Positions 1 to 12,430 are shown, numbered from the stretch's first letter. The stretch: DNA of 64,000 nucleotides from Iris pallida (GCA_029216955.1 JANAVB010033216.1:6931138-6995137); one strand, 5' to 3'. Made by a program: numbers and translations. The notes: generated by a model not told the origin, from the letters alone.

Positions 1-60
1 TTCTTTTTAATCATTGTCATTGTTATTATTATTATTATTTTGGTTTCGCTGTTATTTCAC

Positions 61-93
<33 letters not shown>

Positions 94-1429
94 TGTTATT
101 TTTGTTTGTTTGTTTTTGTCTAGTTTTATGTGATTTTCTCCTTCTTTAGTATCTGCTATTTTATTATTGTCACGACCCGCACCCACTGTGGGGGTACGAG
201 AACGTAACAACGCCCAGCCTACGCCGCAGTGTCGGCGGTAGAACGCTGTCCTAGGTCAATCATCTAACAATACAAAGGTACCTGAACAGTATATACGCTC
301 CGAATGGAGGTGACATAACAGAACAGTCTCAATCACATCTAAGGCAGATACATGATAGTAAAGGTAGATAGAGAAATCAAAAGCACAATGTAATACAAAT
401 AAGAGGGAGAAAATCTAAGTGTCTAAGATAACAAATCAAGTACATCCAGCTCAATACAAGTCTCTAAATATAACAACATCTCAGAAGAACAACTGAAAAT
501 CAGATAACAAAGCTGAAAGAAAACTAAAGCCTAGCTATCTAGCCTAGACTCTGGGAGTAGCATCATGTACTGCAGCTGGGTCCTCCAGAGGAACCAGGTC
601 GCAGGTGTCGTCTAATCCTGCTCCGTAATAGGTGGTACATAGGGCCTCCTCCTCATCCTCTGTAATATTTTCAACAGGTCCAGTCAGGACAGGAGCGAGT
701 ACAGTACATCTCAACAGATCATAGCAGGTTAGAAAATATAATCATGCAGTAAAGTAAGATACATGAACTGAAGAAAAATAGTATGTAAGCAGAGAGAGAA
801 CTGTAATAGAAATATCTACTATACATAGAGAGCTAATAGTGACTAGTGAGTCAGAGTAAAATATAAACATGTGAATGGCATAGGAGATTCATGACTACAG
901 CTAAGAGAGTGATTCATGACTACAGCTACTGGGATAATATTCACATGTCTATTTCCACTCCCCCATCCACAATCGATACACAAAGATCTGTTCAAGTTAT
1001 GTTAAGGTTCGTGAAACTTCACATGGCTCATAAAATGAGTGATACGTGAAGGTGATTCATGATGGCTCTGTGAACATGAGAGTACATGTGTCACAAGCGA
1101 TTCGTGAATCAGAGGAAGCATAGAGATACGTGATGATTCGTGAAACGCACAAAACATGCAGTATCTGATGCTCCCGAGGGGGATAACATCTCATGAAAAG
1201 ATCCATATAGTACCAATCCGTGTGACCAACGTGACAGTATCAAGTAAAGTAATTTAAAGCAGGAAAATATTTCTAAGCAGGATATGAAATGATCAGAGAA
1301 TGTACTCGCCTGGTATCCTGAACGTCCGAAGAGAATATACTGTCCAAGGAGTGGTGTCTGTCTCCTATAGAACAGTACAAGTCACAACAAGTCTAAAATA
1401 AGGAAATAGACTGCTACAATGCATCTACA

Positions 1430-1640
1430 TGAAGTTTGGGGTCAATCTAGGCTAAAGTCAACCTTTGGTCAACTCCAGTCAACCCTAACAGTCAAACTAG
1501 GTCAATTCTAGTCTAATTAAGTCAAACTAGGTCAAACGAGGTTAAACTAGCCAAACTAGGTCTAAACAAGTTAATCTAGGCTCATCAAGTCTAAACTAGT
1601 CTATCTAGTCCAATCTAGACTCAACCAAGTCTAGCCTATA
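1430..1640. repeat. Degenerate GTCAAACTAGGT-type tandem repeats in S
   Basis: About 15 imperfect copies of a 10-15-bp unit such as GTCAAACTAGGT or GTCTAAACTAG follow one another. The unit drifts in length and sequence. No coding potential is visible. Confidence 0.7.
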
Positions 1641-1654
1641 CCAAGCCTATGCCA

Positions 1655-1810
1655 AACCATATCTCAATATCAATATCAATATCATATATCAATATCATAT
1701 ATCAATATCAATATCAATATATCAATATCAATATCAATATATCAATATCATATATCAATATCAATATATCATTATCATATATCAATATCAATATATCTAC
1801 ATATTTACAT
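1655..1810. repeat. ATATCA microsatellite in S
   Basis: Tandem ATATCA / ATATATCA units fill this tract and grade into TACATA-type repeats up to about 1880. A reading frame of repeated Ser-Tyr-Ile-Asn across it is a by-product of the repeat. Confidence 0.9.
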
Positions 1811-1919
1811 ACATTCATATATGCATACATACATATATATTTACATAGGTTCATATATGCATACATATATATATTACATGAATTTATACATAGAGAAATA
1901 GAGAGAGGGGTTAAAGGGG

Positions 1920-2232
1920 GTAACATGTGTGTGTGTGGTATAGAGTTTAGGCATGGGTGTGTATGTGTGTGTTAGGAATGTGAGGGAAAATATGAGGCAA
2001 GGCATGTGTGTGTGTGCAAGCACATGTGTGTGTGTGATTGTGTGAGTGTGTGAGGCTTAGACACTAGGGTGTGTGAAGAGTGTACATGAGAATGTAGGAA
2101 TTTCAAAACAGTGAAGTGTGGGTGTGTGTTGACAGTAAGTGATAGGAAAATCTGTGGGGGGGGGGGAGGGGGGGGGGGGGGGTTAACTAATGTGTGTGTG
2201 TGTAGATTGTGTGTGTGTGTTCATAATGCTTG
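1920..2232. repeat. GT-rich simple repeats and a long G run in S
   Basis: Several GTGTGT tracts (about 1926-1972, 2002-2036, 2191-2220) surround an almost pure G run at 2155-2182. Length calls in the G run may be unreliable. Confidence 0.85.
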
Positions 2233-3249
2233 TGTGTGCGTAGGCTAGAGGGTTATGTGTACAGGAACATAGGGGTGAGCAGTGAGGAGTGTGGCAGGAA
2301 ATCAGAACAGTGAGTGAGAAGGAGTGTCAAACTTAGGTGTCAAACCATGCTAGGTGACAGCCTATACATAGTATACATTCAAAATCAGGTTTGCATCAAT
2401 TAACCCTTCATAAGACAGTAAATACACTTGTAACATAAACCTACAAACTCAGATTTTCAAATATCAACACAAACTCAGTTTTTATGAATTAAACAATCTC
2501 AGGTTTTGTCTTTACACAGGGGAAATTCTCAGGTTAATGAAACATTACTGTCAAAACACCCAAGTTCATAAACTCCTATTTCAGTTTTAATCCCATTAAC
2601 ATTTAAAAAAAAATAGTGAATCAAGTTCAGTTCAACCTACCCTACACTCAGGTTTCAGTCTTCATGTAAATACCAAAATTAAACTAACATAATTCTTCAG
2701 GCTTCCACTTAGGAAACTTCTCAGGTTCATTTAGTATTCAGTTTACATGAAGAAAAGAACATTCTCAGGTATGGAAGTTCAGTGAATGCATATCCATGAT
2801 GAAAACTGAAAAAGAAGAAGAAAAAAACAGTGAAGTTAACATTGTGTGAATGTGTCAAAACCATTTCAGTTCTCAACCCCACAGTACACCATGAATTCTC
2901 AGAATTTAACATCTACTGTATCACATACTCTTAGTTAAAATAAAGGAATTTAGTTCATTTATTCTCAGGTTAGCACATGACTGATCGAAAAAAACAGCCC
3001 AATCAAGTGACAGTGTTTACATGTCAATTTCGACATCAATACACCATAATTTTAACCCAAAATTGACACACATGTAGATGGCTAATAGGAGAACCATAAT
3101 ATGAACTTAAACATGTAATAATCAACATTTAGATTGATCAAATGGGCTGTCAAAATCATATTCAAAGAAAAAACTGGAAAAATCAGAAAACCCGTATCAG
3201 AAAAAATAGGAAAAAGGAATTTAATCCACAAATTAAACTAAAATGCTAA

Positions 3250-3745
3250 CTTAATGGTTGGTAATAGATGACATACAAGTGAGGGTGCGTGAGGGTGTCC
3301 TCGTGTCCAGAAATATACGTGTTCACAGACACGAAACAATGCACGAAAATTATCGTGCACGCGTGCACGCGTGTCCTGCGCGTGACACAGGCCACGTGGC
3401 GACACGTGGCCTTGCGTACACGTGCGCCAGGGGTAGGGCTACCCCTAGGACCGCCTGCACAGTGACCACGATGCGTGTCGTGTCCGTGTCAGCTGCGTAT
3501 CAGTGCGCAAACTGTGCGCACACAGCAGCCCGCGCGTGGCTCGTACGACCAGTACGGGGGCGATTGCACCACGCACACTCCACGAGGTGCTCCCAAATTT
3601 TGGGAGCACGATGATAGTCGTTGCCCCTAGGCTCATGCCAAAAATCAGGACACGAAGTGTCCTGTGTCGAGAGAAAATGAGCCCGAGGTGCAGGACACAG
3701 TGTACGTGTGTACACGGCGTGTCCAACCCAAATTTCTGACACAAT
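3250..3745. other. GC-rich block of S with a G-box cluster and short palindromes
   Basis: This block is much richer in G and C than its AT-rich surroundings. It holds three CACGTG cores within 36 bases (GCCACGTGGC at 3391-3400, ACACGTGGC at 3402-3410, TACACGTGCG at 3417-3426). An odd palindrome with 11-bp arms lies at 3587-3609 and a GGACAC/GTGTCC hairpin at about 3647-3661. In minus orientation it lies 0.5-1 kb downstream of an AT-rich TATA-like site near 4265. Open frames occur on both strands but show no protein motif. Confidence 0.6.
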
Positions 3746-6675
3746 AGGACACTAAAACACTAGGACACCTTCACAAATATTAATGTACACATCAAGATCT
3801 ACAAATCCATATAATTACATTTTAAAAATATGAAAATAAATTCCTATGTGACATTTCTACAAACACCTAGTGTATCACTATGATACGTGTCCGATATGGA
3901 CATGAAATGGACACGAATTGTGCCCAAATTTCGGGGACGGCTAGGAAACCCTAAAACCTAACCTTATATGCAAAGAAATCAGGAAAAACTATGAGTTTAG
4001 ATGATTTACCTATTGAGTATCAAAAGTCAAGAAAAGCTTCAAAGAGGGGATTCCAAATGGCAACTCCAAATCTCCAAATTGCATACAAACTGATGTGCTC
4101 CTCCAAAATCAGTATATAAACATAAATTAGATCCTATTGCAAAAGACTAGGACTAAAAAGGAGCTAAAATGAATTAATTAGGAATTTCTAAGGTTGGAGA
4201 TTTACCTCTTCCAAAACTTGAGATCTATTTCCAATAGAGGCTAACCCTAAATGAAAGAGGCATTAAATAGGGGTGAGAATCCCTAGGTTGGCTGCCATGG
4301 GTGGGTTTAATTGGGTTTTGGGCCTAAGTCATGGGCCTATGGCTTAATCACAAGTCTCAAAATTGATAAATCATAAGTCATTGACTTATGCCATAAGTCA
4401 TGAACTAGTTTTACTAAAGTAATCCTTCCTATCTTAAGACCAATCTCTAATGACTAAAAGTAGGTTGACTAGAGTTAGACTAGGGTCACCAACTAGGGTT
4501 AGTTCTAGGTTGGTCTACAAGTCTCAACTAGTCATGACTAACACAACACATAGCAATATTTAATTAATATTAAAATCACACAAATTCCCATAAATCATAA
4601 TAAATTCAAATAAATTCTAAATTGCCCAAAATACCCTCTAGGCTATAATGTACTAGTCAAACATCCTAATCACATGGCTAGACTCTAAGGTTACACTAGT
4701 CAAACACCAAAATCATAAGTCATGTTCTAAAATAGTTTTAAAATGATTAAAAATTACCAAAAATCATATTATCATTTAAATATCATAATTAAATAAATTA
4801 AAATACAAAATTTCAAAATTATCCTCATTTTAGAAACTGGGTGTTACAATTATTATTATTATTATCACCGATTTTACTAATATTAATATCGTATTTGTTA
4901 TTAAGCTATATATTATAATATCTCAAATAATTATATTACTGTATTTTCATGGTATTCTATAATTTTTGATTTAAAAATATTATTATAGTATTCTATTTAT
5001 TTTTCAATTATAGTTTTGACTTAAAAAAATTATATTTGGACAAAATTAGAATTTTGGGTCTAAAATGATTTATATTTTTAGTTTTATAATATTATAAATA
5101 TTTCCTAGAAAGTTATATATTCTTATTTAACAATTTCCTTCGATTATCGTCTCTCATCTCGACTAGCCATAATCCTCGTCCTTTACAAATTTGGTACGTC
5201 CTCATATCAACCCTAACTAAATTGACCCTTCTGGACCCAATGAAACTGTCCGTGCCACCATCCGGGGTCACCATGCATAGTTGTTGCACCGAAGTCGCAA
5301 ATTGTGCCACCTTGATCATCGCAGCACACCAGGCGTATTACCAGGCAAGACACCTTGCCATTTGCTGTTTAATTATTTTTAGCTCATATTTCATGCATGT
5401 TCATTATTTTCTTTATGTAAAATAAACTGTGATACATGGCATAACTTGTTAGAATTTACTGTTCAGTTTCTTGCTATGTATTATTTTCTCACACATTAAA
5501 CCTAGATTTAAGGGACCACCTTTGTGCGTTGCATTCATGGCCTTGGCACGTTGTACCACGAAGTTGTGTGTCGCATGTAGAACACGGAAGTGCGTGATTG
5601 GCTGGCCACCAGTACGTACAAGCCGTGCGATAAGGAATAACCGCTAATAGAGGTTGCATGCTAGTTTGACTTAGCGGTTATAGAGTTAGAATTGGGCAGG
5701 AAGAACATGATTGGAAGTTGACTACCACCCTATCTATCATAGACTCGCTCGCTACTGAGGAACGATAGGTAGACTATATGCTATAGACTCGCTCGATACT
5801 GAGGAATAGTATATGGTATTGTGACTCGCTACTGAGGTACTGCATTGATATTTTCTTGACTTGACCGGGTAGTCATGCGACCATGAACTGTTCTTAAAAC
5901 TGCATTCACCTAGATTTGGTTAGGCACCCTTATCCGTTAGGTATGAGTACCTTTGGTTTGGGTACTTGTATCTGACCGTGGCTTGGAACAATAACTTATC
6001 GCGGATTAGTTCGTCACATCTTGTCCTTGTTTGGTTGTAGGTGTGACTTACTACTTCGATGAGAAGGTATTGAACCTTGTTGGGGTCCAGATACCATATT
6101 GGATTCATAGCATGGAAAGATACGCCACCGTGAATTAGTTTACCATCTCCTGTCCTTGTTTGGTTGGGGAGATGGTACGCTCGTTCAGTAGGTGCGTATT
6201 GGACCATGTTATAATTCGATTTACTTATTTATTTGAGCAATATTTATTCAGTTTATATGGCATGTTATTATGTGTCTTGTTACGTCCCTCTGAGGACCTG
6301 GTTATCTCCCCAGGTGTGTGCTATTGTCCTTCGCAGGTGCTTTAGCTCTAGTCATGTTCATTGCCGTTTCTTCGAGGATGATTGCATTTGGATCGTCTTC
6401 GCTTCGCTCGCCATCATTTCATTTTCTATGTACTTTTCCTTATTTTGTTGATAGTGGATTTGTCTCCGCCCAACATATTGTATCAAGACAATTTATTCTC
6501 ATTATATGATATCTTTTATCATTTATTTTGTGTGGATGAGATTAGTTGTGGTTTTACTGCATTTTACAGCTTATGTATTTATACGAGGCTTCCATATATT
6601 GGAGTATACTTCGTATGAATACAGCTGACATGTCTACGTTCCTAGTCCTACGTATTTTGGGACTGGGGCGTTACA

Positions 6676-7792
6676 TATTTTTGTGGCGGCCCATGCAGGT
6701 CAAGATAAATTGTGTGGTTACTTTACCGTACCAAGCAAGCCTGCGAATAGGATTAGAAATCTAGGATCTCATCCACATACTTGACCTCTTCCTTGATTTT
6801 ATCTACCGGTTGACTCATCAATTGCATCTTGCTTGCTTCCTTCCATCCCTATTCTTATCTTCCCGTCGTGCTTGCTAGAGATTGACCCTACAAGTTAGAT
6901 GTCCCAAACACCATTAGTTTAATTCTTTAAGTTGGGTAGAATACCTTATGACTTAGCAACCCCTTTGACCTAGTGACCTATATTAGCAAGCTTATTTAGA
7001 TCCTAGAATCTAAAGGACCTAACCCGTCTAGCCAACCAAGGACTTGGACAAGAAGACTATAGGACAACTGTATGACTTAGACTCATTCTGCCTTTATTTA
7101 TCTAAATATCTCGTGCCTATGATTTTACCACCTTGACTAACGATGCTAACGTAGCCTAGTTTTTGCAAGCTTATCTTTTTATCGAGCTTGTTCAAGACGT
7201 ATGTTAATAGAAGAGCTCCCACTAACATATTGTCTGATCAGAACCGGTGCATAATGGTCTGATCAACCAAGTGCACTTTGGTTCGCTTTTGTTTATTATT
7301 CTACGTGGATGGATCATAATTAAACTTGGCCTTTAAATTCCATCCACGACTGCCTTGAAAATCCCTTTAAAAATTTTCGATCGCCTTTGAATCACGTATT
7401 CGTATTCGTATTCGATAAACGCCTCCTTCAAACTCTATATTGCTTTCGCCTTCATCTATTTTGGAAGGATGAAGGCGTTGTGCTAGAACTTCCTCTAGCC
7501 TTCCTATCGGCTCTGACCATTCTCACTCGATGTTGCTATATTTTCATCCTAAACTACTCGACCCTATCAAGAACCTCTAATCGCTTAGTTTAAGTGAATC
7601 TTCTTCGTTCTATTAATCGTGACCCTCATTCAGTCCCTATGACCATACCGTATTATATTTTTCTATGATCTAGACCGCAATTTCTTACGGCGTGATTTTG
7701 TTATCGATTGTTCCTCGTCAATACCCCTTGTGTCTTCTCACCCCCTACTAATTCCTAATTTCGAGGACGAAATTCTTTTAAGTTGGGTAGGA
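6676..7792 (+). other. Internal region of element A, no genes
   Basis: The 1.1-kb stretch starts with TATTTTTGTGGCGGCCCATG next to the 5' LTR and ends with the CGAGGACGAAATT / AAGTTGGGTAGGA block next to the 3' LTR. It matches the start of element C's internal region read on minus (47097 leftwards), including an ATCTCATCCACA block and the sequence around GGTCTGATCAACCAAGTGCA (7255-7275). A second copy of the tract-adjacent motif lies at 6921-6940. No gag, protease, RT or integrase motif is seen in any frame. Confidence 0.8.
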
Positions 7793-8408
7793 TGTAAAAT
7801 CCCTAAATTTCTACTATTTTTTTATTAATTGGTACCGATTTAAAATTTTGTATTATACGTCGCGCACGAAATTTTATTTTTGCTCGACGAGTGCGAATAT
7901 GTGCGAGCGTACATATTTTAGAAAAATATTTTATTTAATATTTTATAGTTTCAAAATAATATATGCAGTAATTATTTTACTATCAATACGAAGTTGTTAT
8001 TTTATTTACTAAAGGCCTTCATTTATGCAATTATTAAAAATAATAAATATTTTTATTGTATATTAGAAAAACATAATTATGAAAATATTATTTGTGTATA
8101 CATGTATATTTGTAATTATTTATTGGTTTATTTTAAATATTCTGTAATTTTCGAAATTATTATTAATAGTATTTTTGGAAGGCATATTTTTTATTTATTG
8201 TGGAGATTTAAATATTGATTTGAATTTATGTATTTATTTAAATAGTTAATATTGAAATTTGATTTATTGATTTGATTTTAAACTAAGGAAATTAAATTAG
8301 ATTTAATGGGATTTGGATTTGATTTCATTGATTTAATTTAATAGATTGATTTATCTAATTTGGGTTTAAACAATCCTAATCATTATCTAATTGGGAATTC
8401 CCACATCC

Positions 8409-8416
8409 TATAAATA
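8409..8416 (+). promoter_or_regulatory. Putative TATA box of the element A LTR
   Basis: TATAAATA sits at the end of the AT-rich U3, about 620 bases into the LTR and just upstream of a GC-rich leader. Transcription would be expected to start near 8440. This is inferred from position and motif. Confidence 0.55.
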
Positions 8417-8672
8417 GGCAGGTACTCCTCCAATTCATTGTTCATCCACAATAATTTTTCCACAAATCTACGTGCATCGTGTCCGTGTTCTCCGTCCAAA
8501 TTCTTATTCTACTATTTTTTACATATACATGATTCTCTCTCGTGTCGACAACCCCGACACTATACAAAACCCTAATTTCCTAATCTCCAAATCCCTAATC
8601 CTAATCCTAACCATCTGCCCACGTCTTCCCACCACCGTCATCGCAGCCACCTTCACCCTCTGCCAATCCCAG

Positions 8673-8866
8673 CAGCCCGACCACCAGCCGCGTGTCCCGG
8701 ACAACCCCCGGCCTTGCCCATGTCCGCCCACTGCCACCACCATCGCCACCTACATCCGCCGCCACAAGCAGCCCGACCACCAGCCGCGTGTCCCGGACAA
8801 CCCCCAGCCTTCCCCATGTTCGCCCACTGCCACCACCATCGCCACCTACATCCGCCGCCACAACCA
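8673..8866 (+). repeat. 96-bp tandem duplication in the A LTR leader
   Basis: Two adjacent copies start with CAGCCCGACCACCAGCCGCG at 8673 and 8769 and differ at only a few sites. The duplication keeps the frame (96 = 3 x 32), so the low-complexity frame stays open across it. Confidence 0.85.
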
Positions 8867-9715
8867 GCCCACCACCAGCACCACCCCCGTTTTCCACTCC
8901 GGACACCGGAGTACAGCCACCAACCCGGACACCGCCACCATCACGACCCCCGTCACCACAGTCCCAGCCACCGCCGTAGCCAACTCCGGCCAGGGCCAAC
9001 CCGCCACCAGAAAAAAGAACAGAAAAAGAAATAGAACCCTAACCCTAAACTCACCTTCGCCGCCGACCGGCGCCCTCCGCCGAAGTCGCGCCGCCGCGTC
9101 CGAGAGCTCGGGCCGCTCCGCTGTGCGTGGCGGCAGCCTCCAGCCGCCCACGCGTTCGAAAACCCCGTGAACCCGACCCTAGCTCCGCCCGTGCACTCCA
9201 CCACCGGAAACCCCCGCTCGCCGCCCAGATCCCCCGCGGTCGAGCCTGGCCGGAACCGCCGTCCGCTCCCTCTCAGCTCCTCCGCCACCCGAGCGCTGCC
9301 CGCTCCGCCGCGCGCCCTAGCCGTCCCCTTCGAAACCCCCACCTTGGCCGTCCCTCCGCTCCACCGCGAGTCCGCCGCGTGCGCCACCGCCATCTGCGCC
9401 GCCCGCCGACTCATCCTCCCTCCTCCTCACGCCTCGCCACGAGCTCCCTCCAGCCTCCAGTCGCCGCTCCCTGGGCCGCCCGAACACCCCACTGCCGTGC
9501 GCCCTTCCTCTTACCACCGCGCGAGCCTCCCGCTGGATCACCGCGTCTCCCCGACTTTTCCCCTCTCTCTCTAATCTTTTTTTATTATTCCTTATTTTCC
9601 TACGGAAGTATGGTTCGAGGAGAACCAGTTGGTTGTGCTGTTATTATTTTATTTAATTATTTCTTTTTCTTTTTTTTTAATCATTGTCATTGTTATTATT
9701 ATTATTATTTTGGTT

Positions 9716-9719
9716 TCAC

Positions 9720-9792
<73 letters not shown>
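9716..9792. repeat. ATT microsatellite in the A 3' LTR
   Basis: About 24 ATT units run here. The 5' LTR copy near 40-100 is shorter and interrupted, showing length change since insertion. A polyleucine/polyisoleucine frame across it is an artefact. Confidence 0.9.
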
Positions 9793-11688
9793 TTTGTTTG
9801 TTTGTTTTTGTCTAGTTTTATGTGGTTTTCTCCTTCTTTAGTATCTGCTATTTTATTATTATTATTATTATTATCACGGTTTTACTAATATTAATATCGT
9901 ATTTGTTATTAAGCTATATATTATAATATCTCAAATAATTATATTACTGTATTTTTATGGTATTCTATAATTTTTGATTTAAAAATATTATTATAGTATT
10001 CTATTTATTCTTCAATTATAGTTTTGACTTAAAAAAAATTATATTTGGACAAAATTAGAATTTTGGGTCTAAAATGATTTATATTTTTAGTTTTATAATA
10101 TTATAAATATTTTCTAGAAAGTTATATATTCTTATTTAACAATTTCCTTCGATTATCGTCTCTCATCTCGACTAGCCATAATCCTCGTCATTTACAAATT
10201 TGGTATGTCCTCATATTAACCCTAACTAAATTGACCCTTCTGGACCCAATGAAACTGTCCGTGCCACCATCCGGGGTCACCATGCATAGTTGTTGCACCG
10301 AAGTCGCAAATTGTGCCACCTTGATCATCGCAGCACACCAGGCGTATTACCAGGCAAGACACCTTGCCATTTGCTGTTTAATTATTTTTAGCTCATATTT
10401 TATGCATGTTCATTATTTTCTTTATGCAAAATAAACTGTGATACATGGCATAACCTGTTAGAATTTACTGTTCAGTTTCTTGCTATGTATTATTTTCTTA
10501 CACATTAAACCTAGATTTAAGGGACCACCTTTGTGCGTTGCATTCATGACCTTGACACGTTGTACCACGAAGTTGTGTGTCGCATGTAGAACACGGAAGT
10601 GCGTGATTGGCTGGCCACCAGTACGTACAAGCCATGCGATAAGGAATAACCGCTAATAGAGGTTGCATGCTAGTTTAACTTAGCGGTTATAGAGTTAGCA
10701 TTGGGTGGGAAGAGCATGATTGGAAGTTGACTACCACCCTATCTATCATAGACTCGCTCGCTACTGAGGAACGATAGGTACGTAGACTATATGGTATAGA
10801 CTCGCTCGATACTGAGGAATAGTATATGGTGTTGTGACTCGCTACTGAGGTACTGCATTGGTATTTTCTTGACTTTACCGGGTAGTCATACGACCATGAA
10901 CTGTTCTTAAAACTGCATTCACCTAGATTTTGTTAGGCACCCTTATCCGTTAGGTATGAGTACCTTTGGTTTGGGTACTTGTATCTGACCGTGGCTTGGA
11001 ACAATAACTTGTCGCGGATTAGTTCGTCACATCTTGTCCTTGTTTGGTTGTAGGTGTGACTTACTACTTCGATGAGAAGGTATTGAACCTTGTTGGGGTC
11101 CAGATACCATATTGGATTCATAGCATGGAAAGATACGCCACCGTAAATTAGTTTACCATCTCCTGTCCTTGTTTGGTTGGGGAGATGGTACGCTCGTTCA
11201 GTAGGTGCGTATTGGACCATGTTATAATTCGATTTACTTATTTATTTGAGCAATATTTATTCAGTTTATATGGCATGCTATTATGTGTCTTGTTACGTCC
11301 CTCTGAGGACCTAGTTACCTCCCCAGGTGTGTGCTATTGTCTTTCGCAGGTGCTTTAGCTCTAGTCATGTTCATTGCCGTTTCTTCGAGGATGATTGCAT
11401 TTGGATCGTCTTCGCTTCGCTCGCCATCATTTCATTTTCTATGTACTTTTTCTTATTTTGTTGGTGGTGGATTTGTCTCCGCCCAACATATTGTATCAAG
11501 ACAATTTATTGTCATTATGTGATATCTTTTATTATTTATTTTGTGTGGATGAGATTAGTCGTGGTTTTACTGCATTTTACAGCTTATGTATTTATACGAG
11601 GCTTCCATATATTGGAGTATACTTCGTATGAATACAGCTGGCATGTCTACGTTCCTAGTCCTACGTATTTTGGGACTGGGGCGTTACA

Positions 11689-11806
11689 GTTAAACCCTCA
11701 TGTATCTAGACAGCCGTGACCGTATAGCGAGGTGGGTTGCACTTCAATATACGTAGCTGGCTATGTACGCCCCCGTTCTCCAGTATTCTGGTTCTGGGGC
11801 GTTACA
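11689..11806 (+). repeat. J: 3'-end fragment of a B-family LTR
   Basis: These 118 bases match, on the opposite strand, the outer end of the LTRs of element B (47812 onward and 55456 onward), from TAAACCCTCATGTATCTAG to TCTGGTTCTGGGGCGTTACA. The right end is a true LTR terminus. The left end is cut where element A begins, so A appears to have inserted into J, and J into the RT gene of G, which resumes at 11807. Confidence 0.75.
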
Positions 11807-12430
11807 TGGTCCGTACGTGCTCAGCGTATTGCCGCTTGTCCTTCGTGTAGACGAGTATATTGTCGATGAAGACTACTATGAACTTGTCGAGGAAGGGTCG
11901 AGACACCCGATTTATTTAATTCATTAAAGCAGCAGGGGCATTCGTTAGACCGAATGACATTATCAGGAACTTGTAATGGCCGTATCGAGTGCAGAAGGCG
12001 AACTTTGACACATCGTTCGGCTTGATCTTAAGTTGATGTAAACCTGAGCGAAGATCAATTTTAGAAAACAATGAAGCGCCTTGTAACTGATCGAACAAGA
12101 TGTCTATACGGGATAATGGATGTTTGTTTTGGATGGTGGCCTTGTTTAGCTCTCGGTAGTCGATGCAAAGGTGCATTAAGTCATCCTTCTTCTTGACAAA
12201 CAATATGGGCGCTCCCCATGGCGAGATGCTAGGTCGAATGAATCCCTTGTCGAGCATCTCTTGCAACTGTACTTTGAGTTCCTTAAGCTCTGTAGGGGCT
12301 ATTCTATATGGGGCTTTGGAGATTGGTCGGGTGTCGAGGAATGTGTCGATGGTGAACTCGATCTCTTGATCAGGTGGTATGTCGGGCAGCTCGTTCGAAA
12401 ATACGTCTGGAAATTCTGCCACACGTCGGT
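11807..12430 (-). pseudogene. Decayed Ty3/gypsy reverse transcriptase fragment (element G)
   Basis: Read on minus, this starts at the protease-RT linker ([16 protein letters not shown]) and runs through the RT fingers: the [19 protein letters not shown] block, [15 protein letters not shown] and [15 protein letters not shown] stop codon follows LMN (TAA at about 11916). The frame then continues through the catalytic box, read as VFIDN; the second aspartate of the usual pair is replaced by asparagine. The fragment ends at 11807 against LTR fragment J. RNase H and integrase are not in the window. The linker wording is typical of Tekay-like chromoviruses. This RT cannot be active. Confidence 0.85.

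Larger units (their letters stand above)
168..4848 (-). mobile_element. S: nested solo-LTR-like insertion of 4.68 kb
   Basis: The segment starts TGTCACGACCCG, ends GGGTGTTACA and is flanked by a perfect 5-bp duplication ATTAT (163-167 and 4849-4853). The uninterrupted A LTR confirms both breakpoints. The start sequence does not recur inside, so this is one LTR and not two LTRs around an internal region. Read on the minus strand, both its beginning (TGTAACACCCAGTTTCT) and its end (GGGTCGTGACA) resemble solo LTR F, hence the minus call. There is no protein gene. It contains simple repeats (1655-2230), CAAACTAGGT-like repeats (1430-1640) and a GC-rich block (3250-3745). Confidence 0.82.
1..6675 (+). 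repeat. 5' LTR of element A, partial and split by solo LTR S
   Basis: Bases 1-167 and 4854-6675 align in order with the last 2.0 kb of the LTR at 7793-11688, including the ATT-rich tract, a TGTTTGTTTGTTTTTGTC stretch and the closing GACTGGGGCGTTACA. The break at 167/4854 is filled by S and flanked by ATTAT on both sides. The first ~1.9 kb of the LTR lies left of the window. Short open frames here recur in the other LTR and are not genes. Confidence 0.85.
1..11688 (+). mobile_element. Element A: non-coding Tekay-like LTR retrotransposon, left end outside the window
   Basis: Two long copies of the same LTR flank a short internal region. The 5' copy covers 1-167 and 4854-6675, interrupted by S; the 3' copy is 7793-11688. 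Both end in GGGGCGTTACA, and the complete 3' copy starts with TGTAAAATCCC. The 1.1-kb internal region has no gag or pol. It ends in the gypsy-type string CGAGGACGAAATT followed by AAGTTGGGTAGGA just before the 3' LTR, which sets the plus orientation. By eye the LTR copies differ at about 2% of sites, so the insertion is moderately young. Movement would need proteins from another element. On the right, A abuts a B-family LTR remnant, so A probably inserted into that LTR. Confidence 0.85.
7793..11688 (+). repeat. 3' LTR of element A (3896 bp)
   Basis: It starts TGTAAAATCCC directly after the tract region and ends GGACTGGGGCGTTACA. The first ~650 bases are AT-rich U3. A TATA box at 8409-8416 is followed by a GC-rich, proline-codon-rich stretch (8590-9560), then an ATT microsatellite and the segment shared with the 5' LTR. 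The frame at 8472-9170 (232 codons) covers the GC-rich leader and gives low-complexity Pro/Thr/Ser/Arg protein; I do not call it a gene. Confidence 0.85.

Noticed and set aside
1649..1975. Frame of repeated Ser-Tyr-Ile-Asn
   Set aside because: It is translation of the ATATCA microsatellite.
168..4848. S as a complete LTR retrotransposon with two LTRs
   Set aside because: Its terminal sequences do not recur inside and no primer site, tract or protein motif is present; one LTR fits better.
9127..9888. 253-codon frame ending in polyisoleucine and the overlapping polyleucine frame
   Set aside because: It joins GC-rich LTR leader with an ATT microsatellite; low complexity, no start context or domain.
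5222..11719. Several 60-130-codon frames that appear twice (5222 and 10231, 5920 and 10933, 6160 and 11173, 6318 and 11331)
   Set aside because: They are the same LTR sequence read in both LTRs of element A. Duplication is due to LTR identity, not gene conservation, and no domain is visible.
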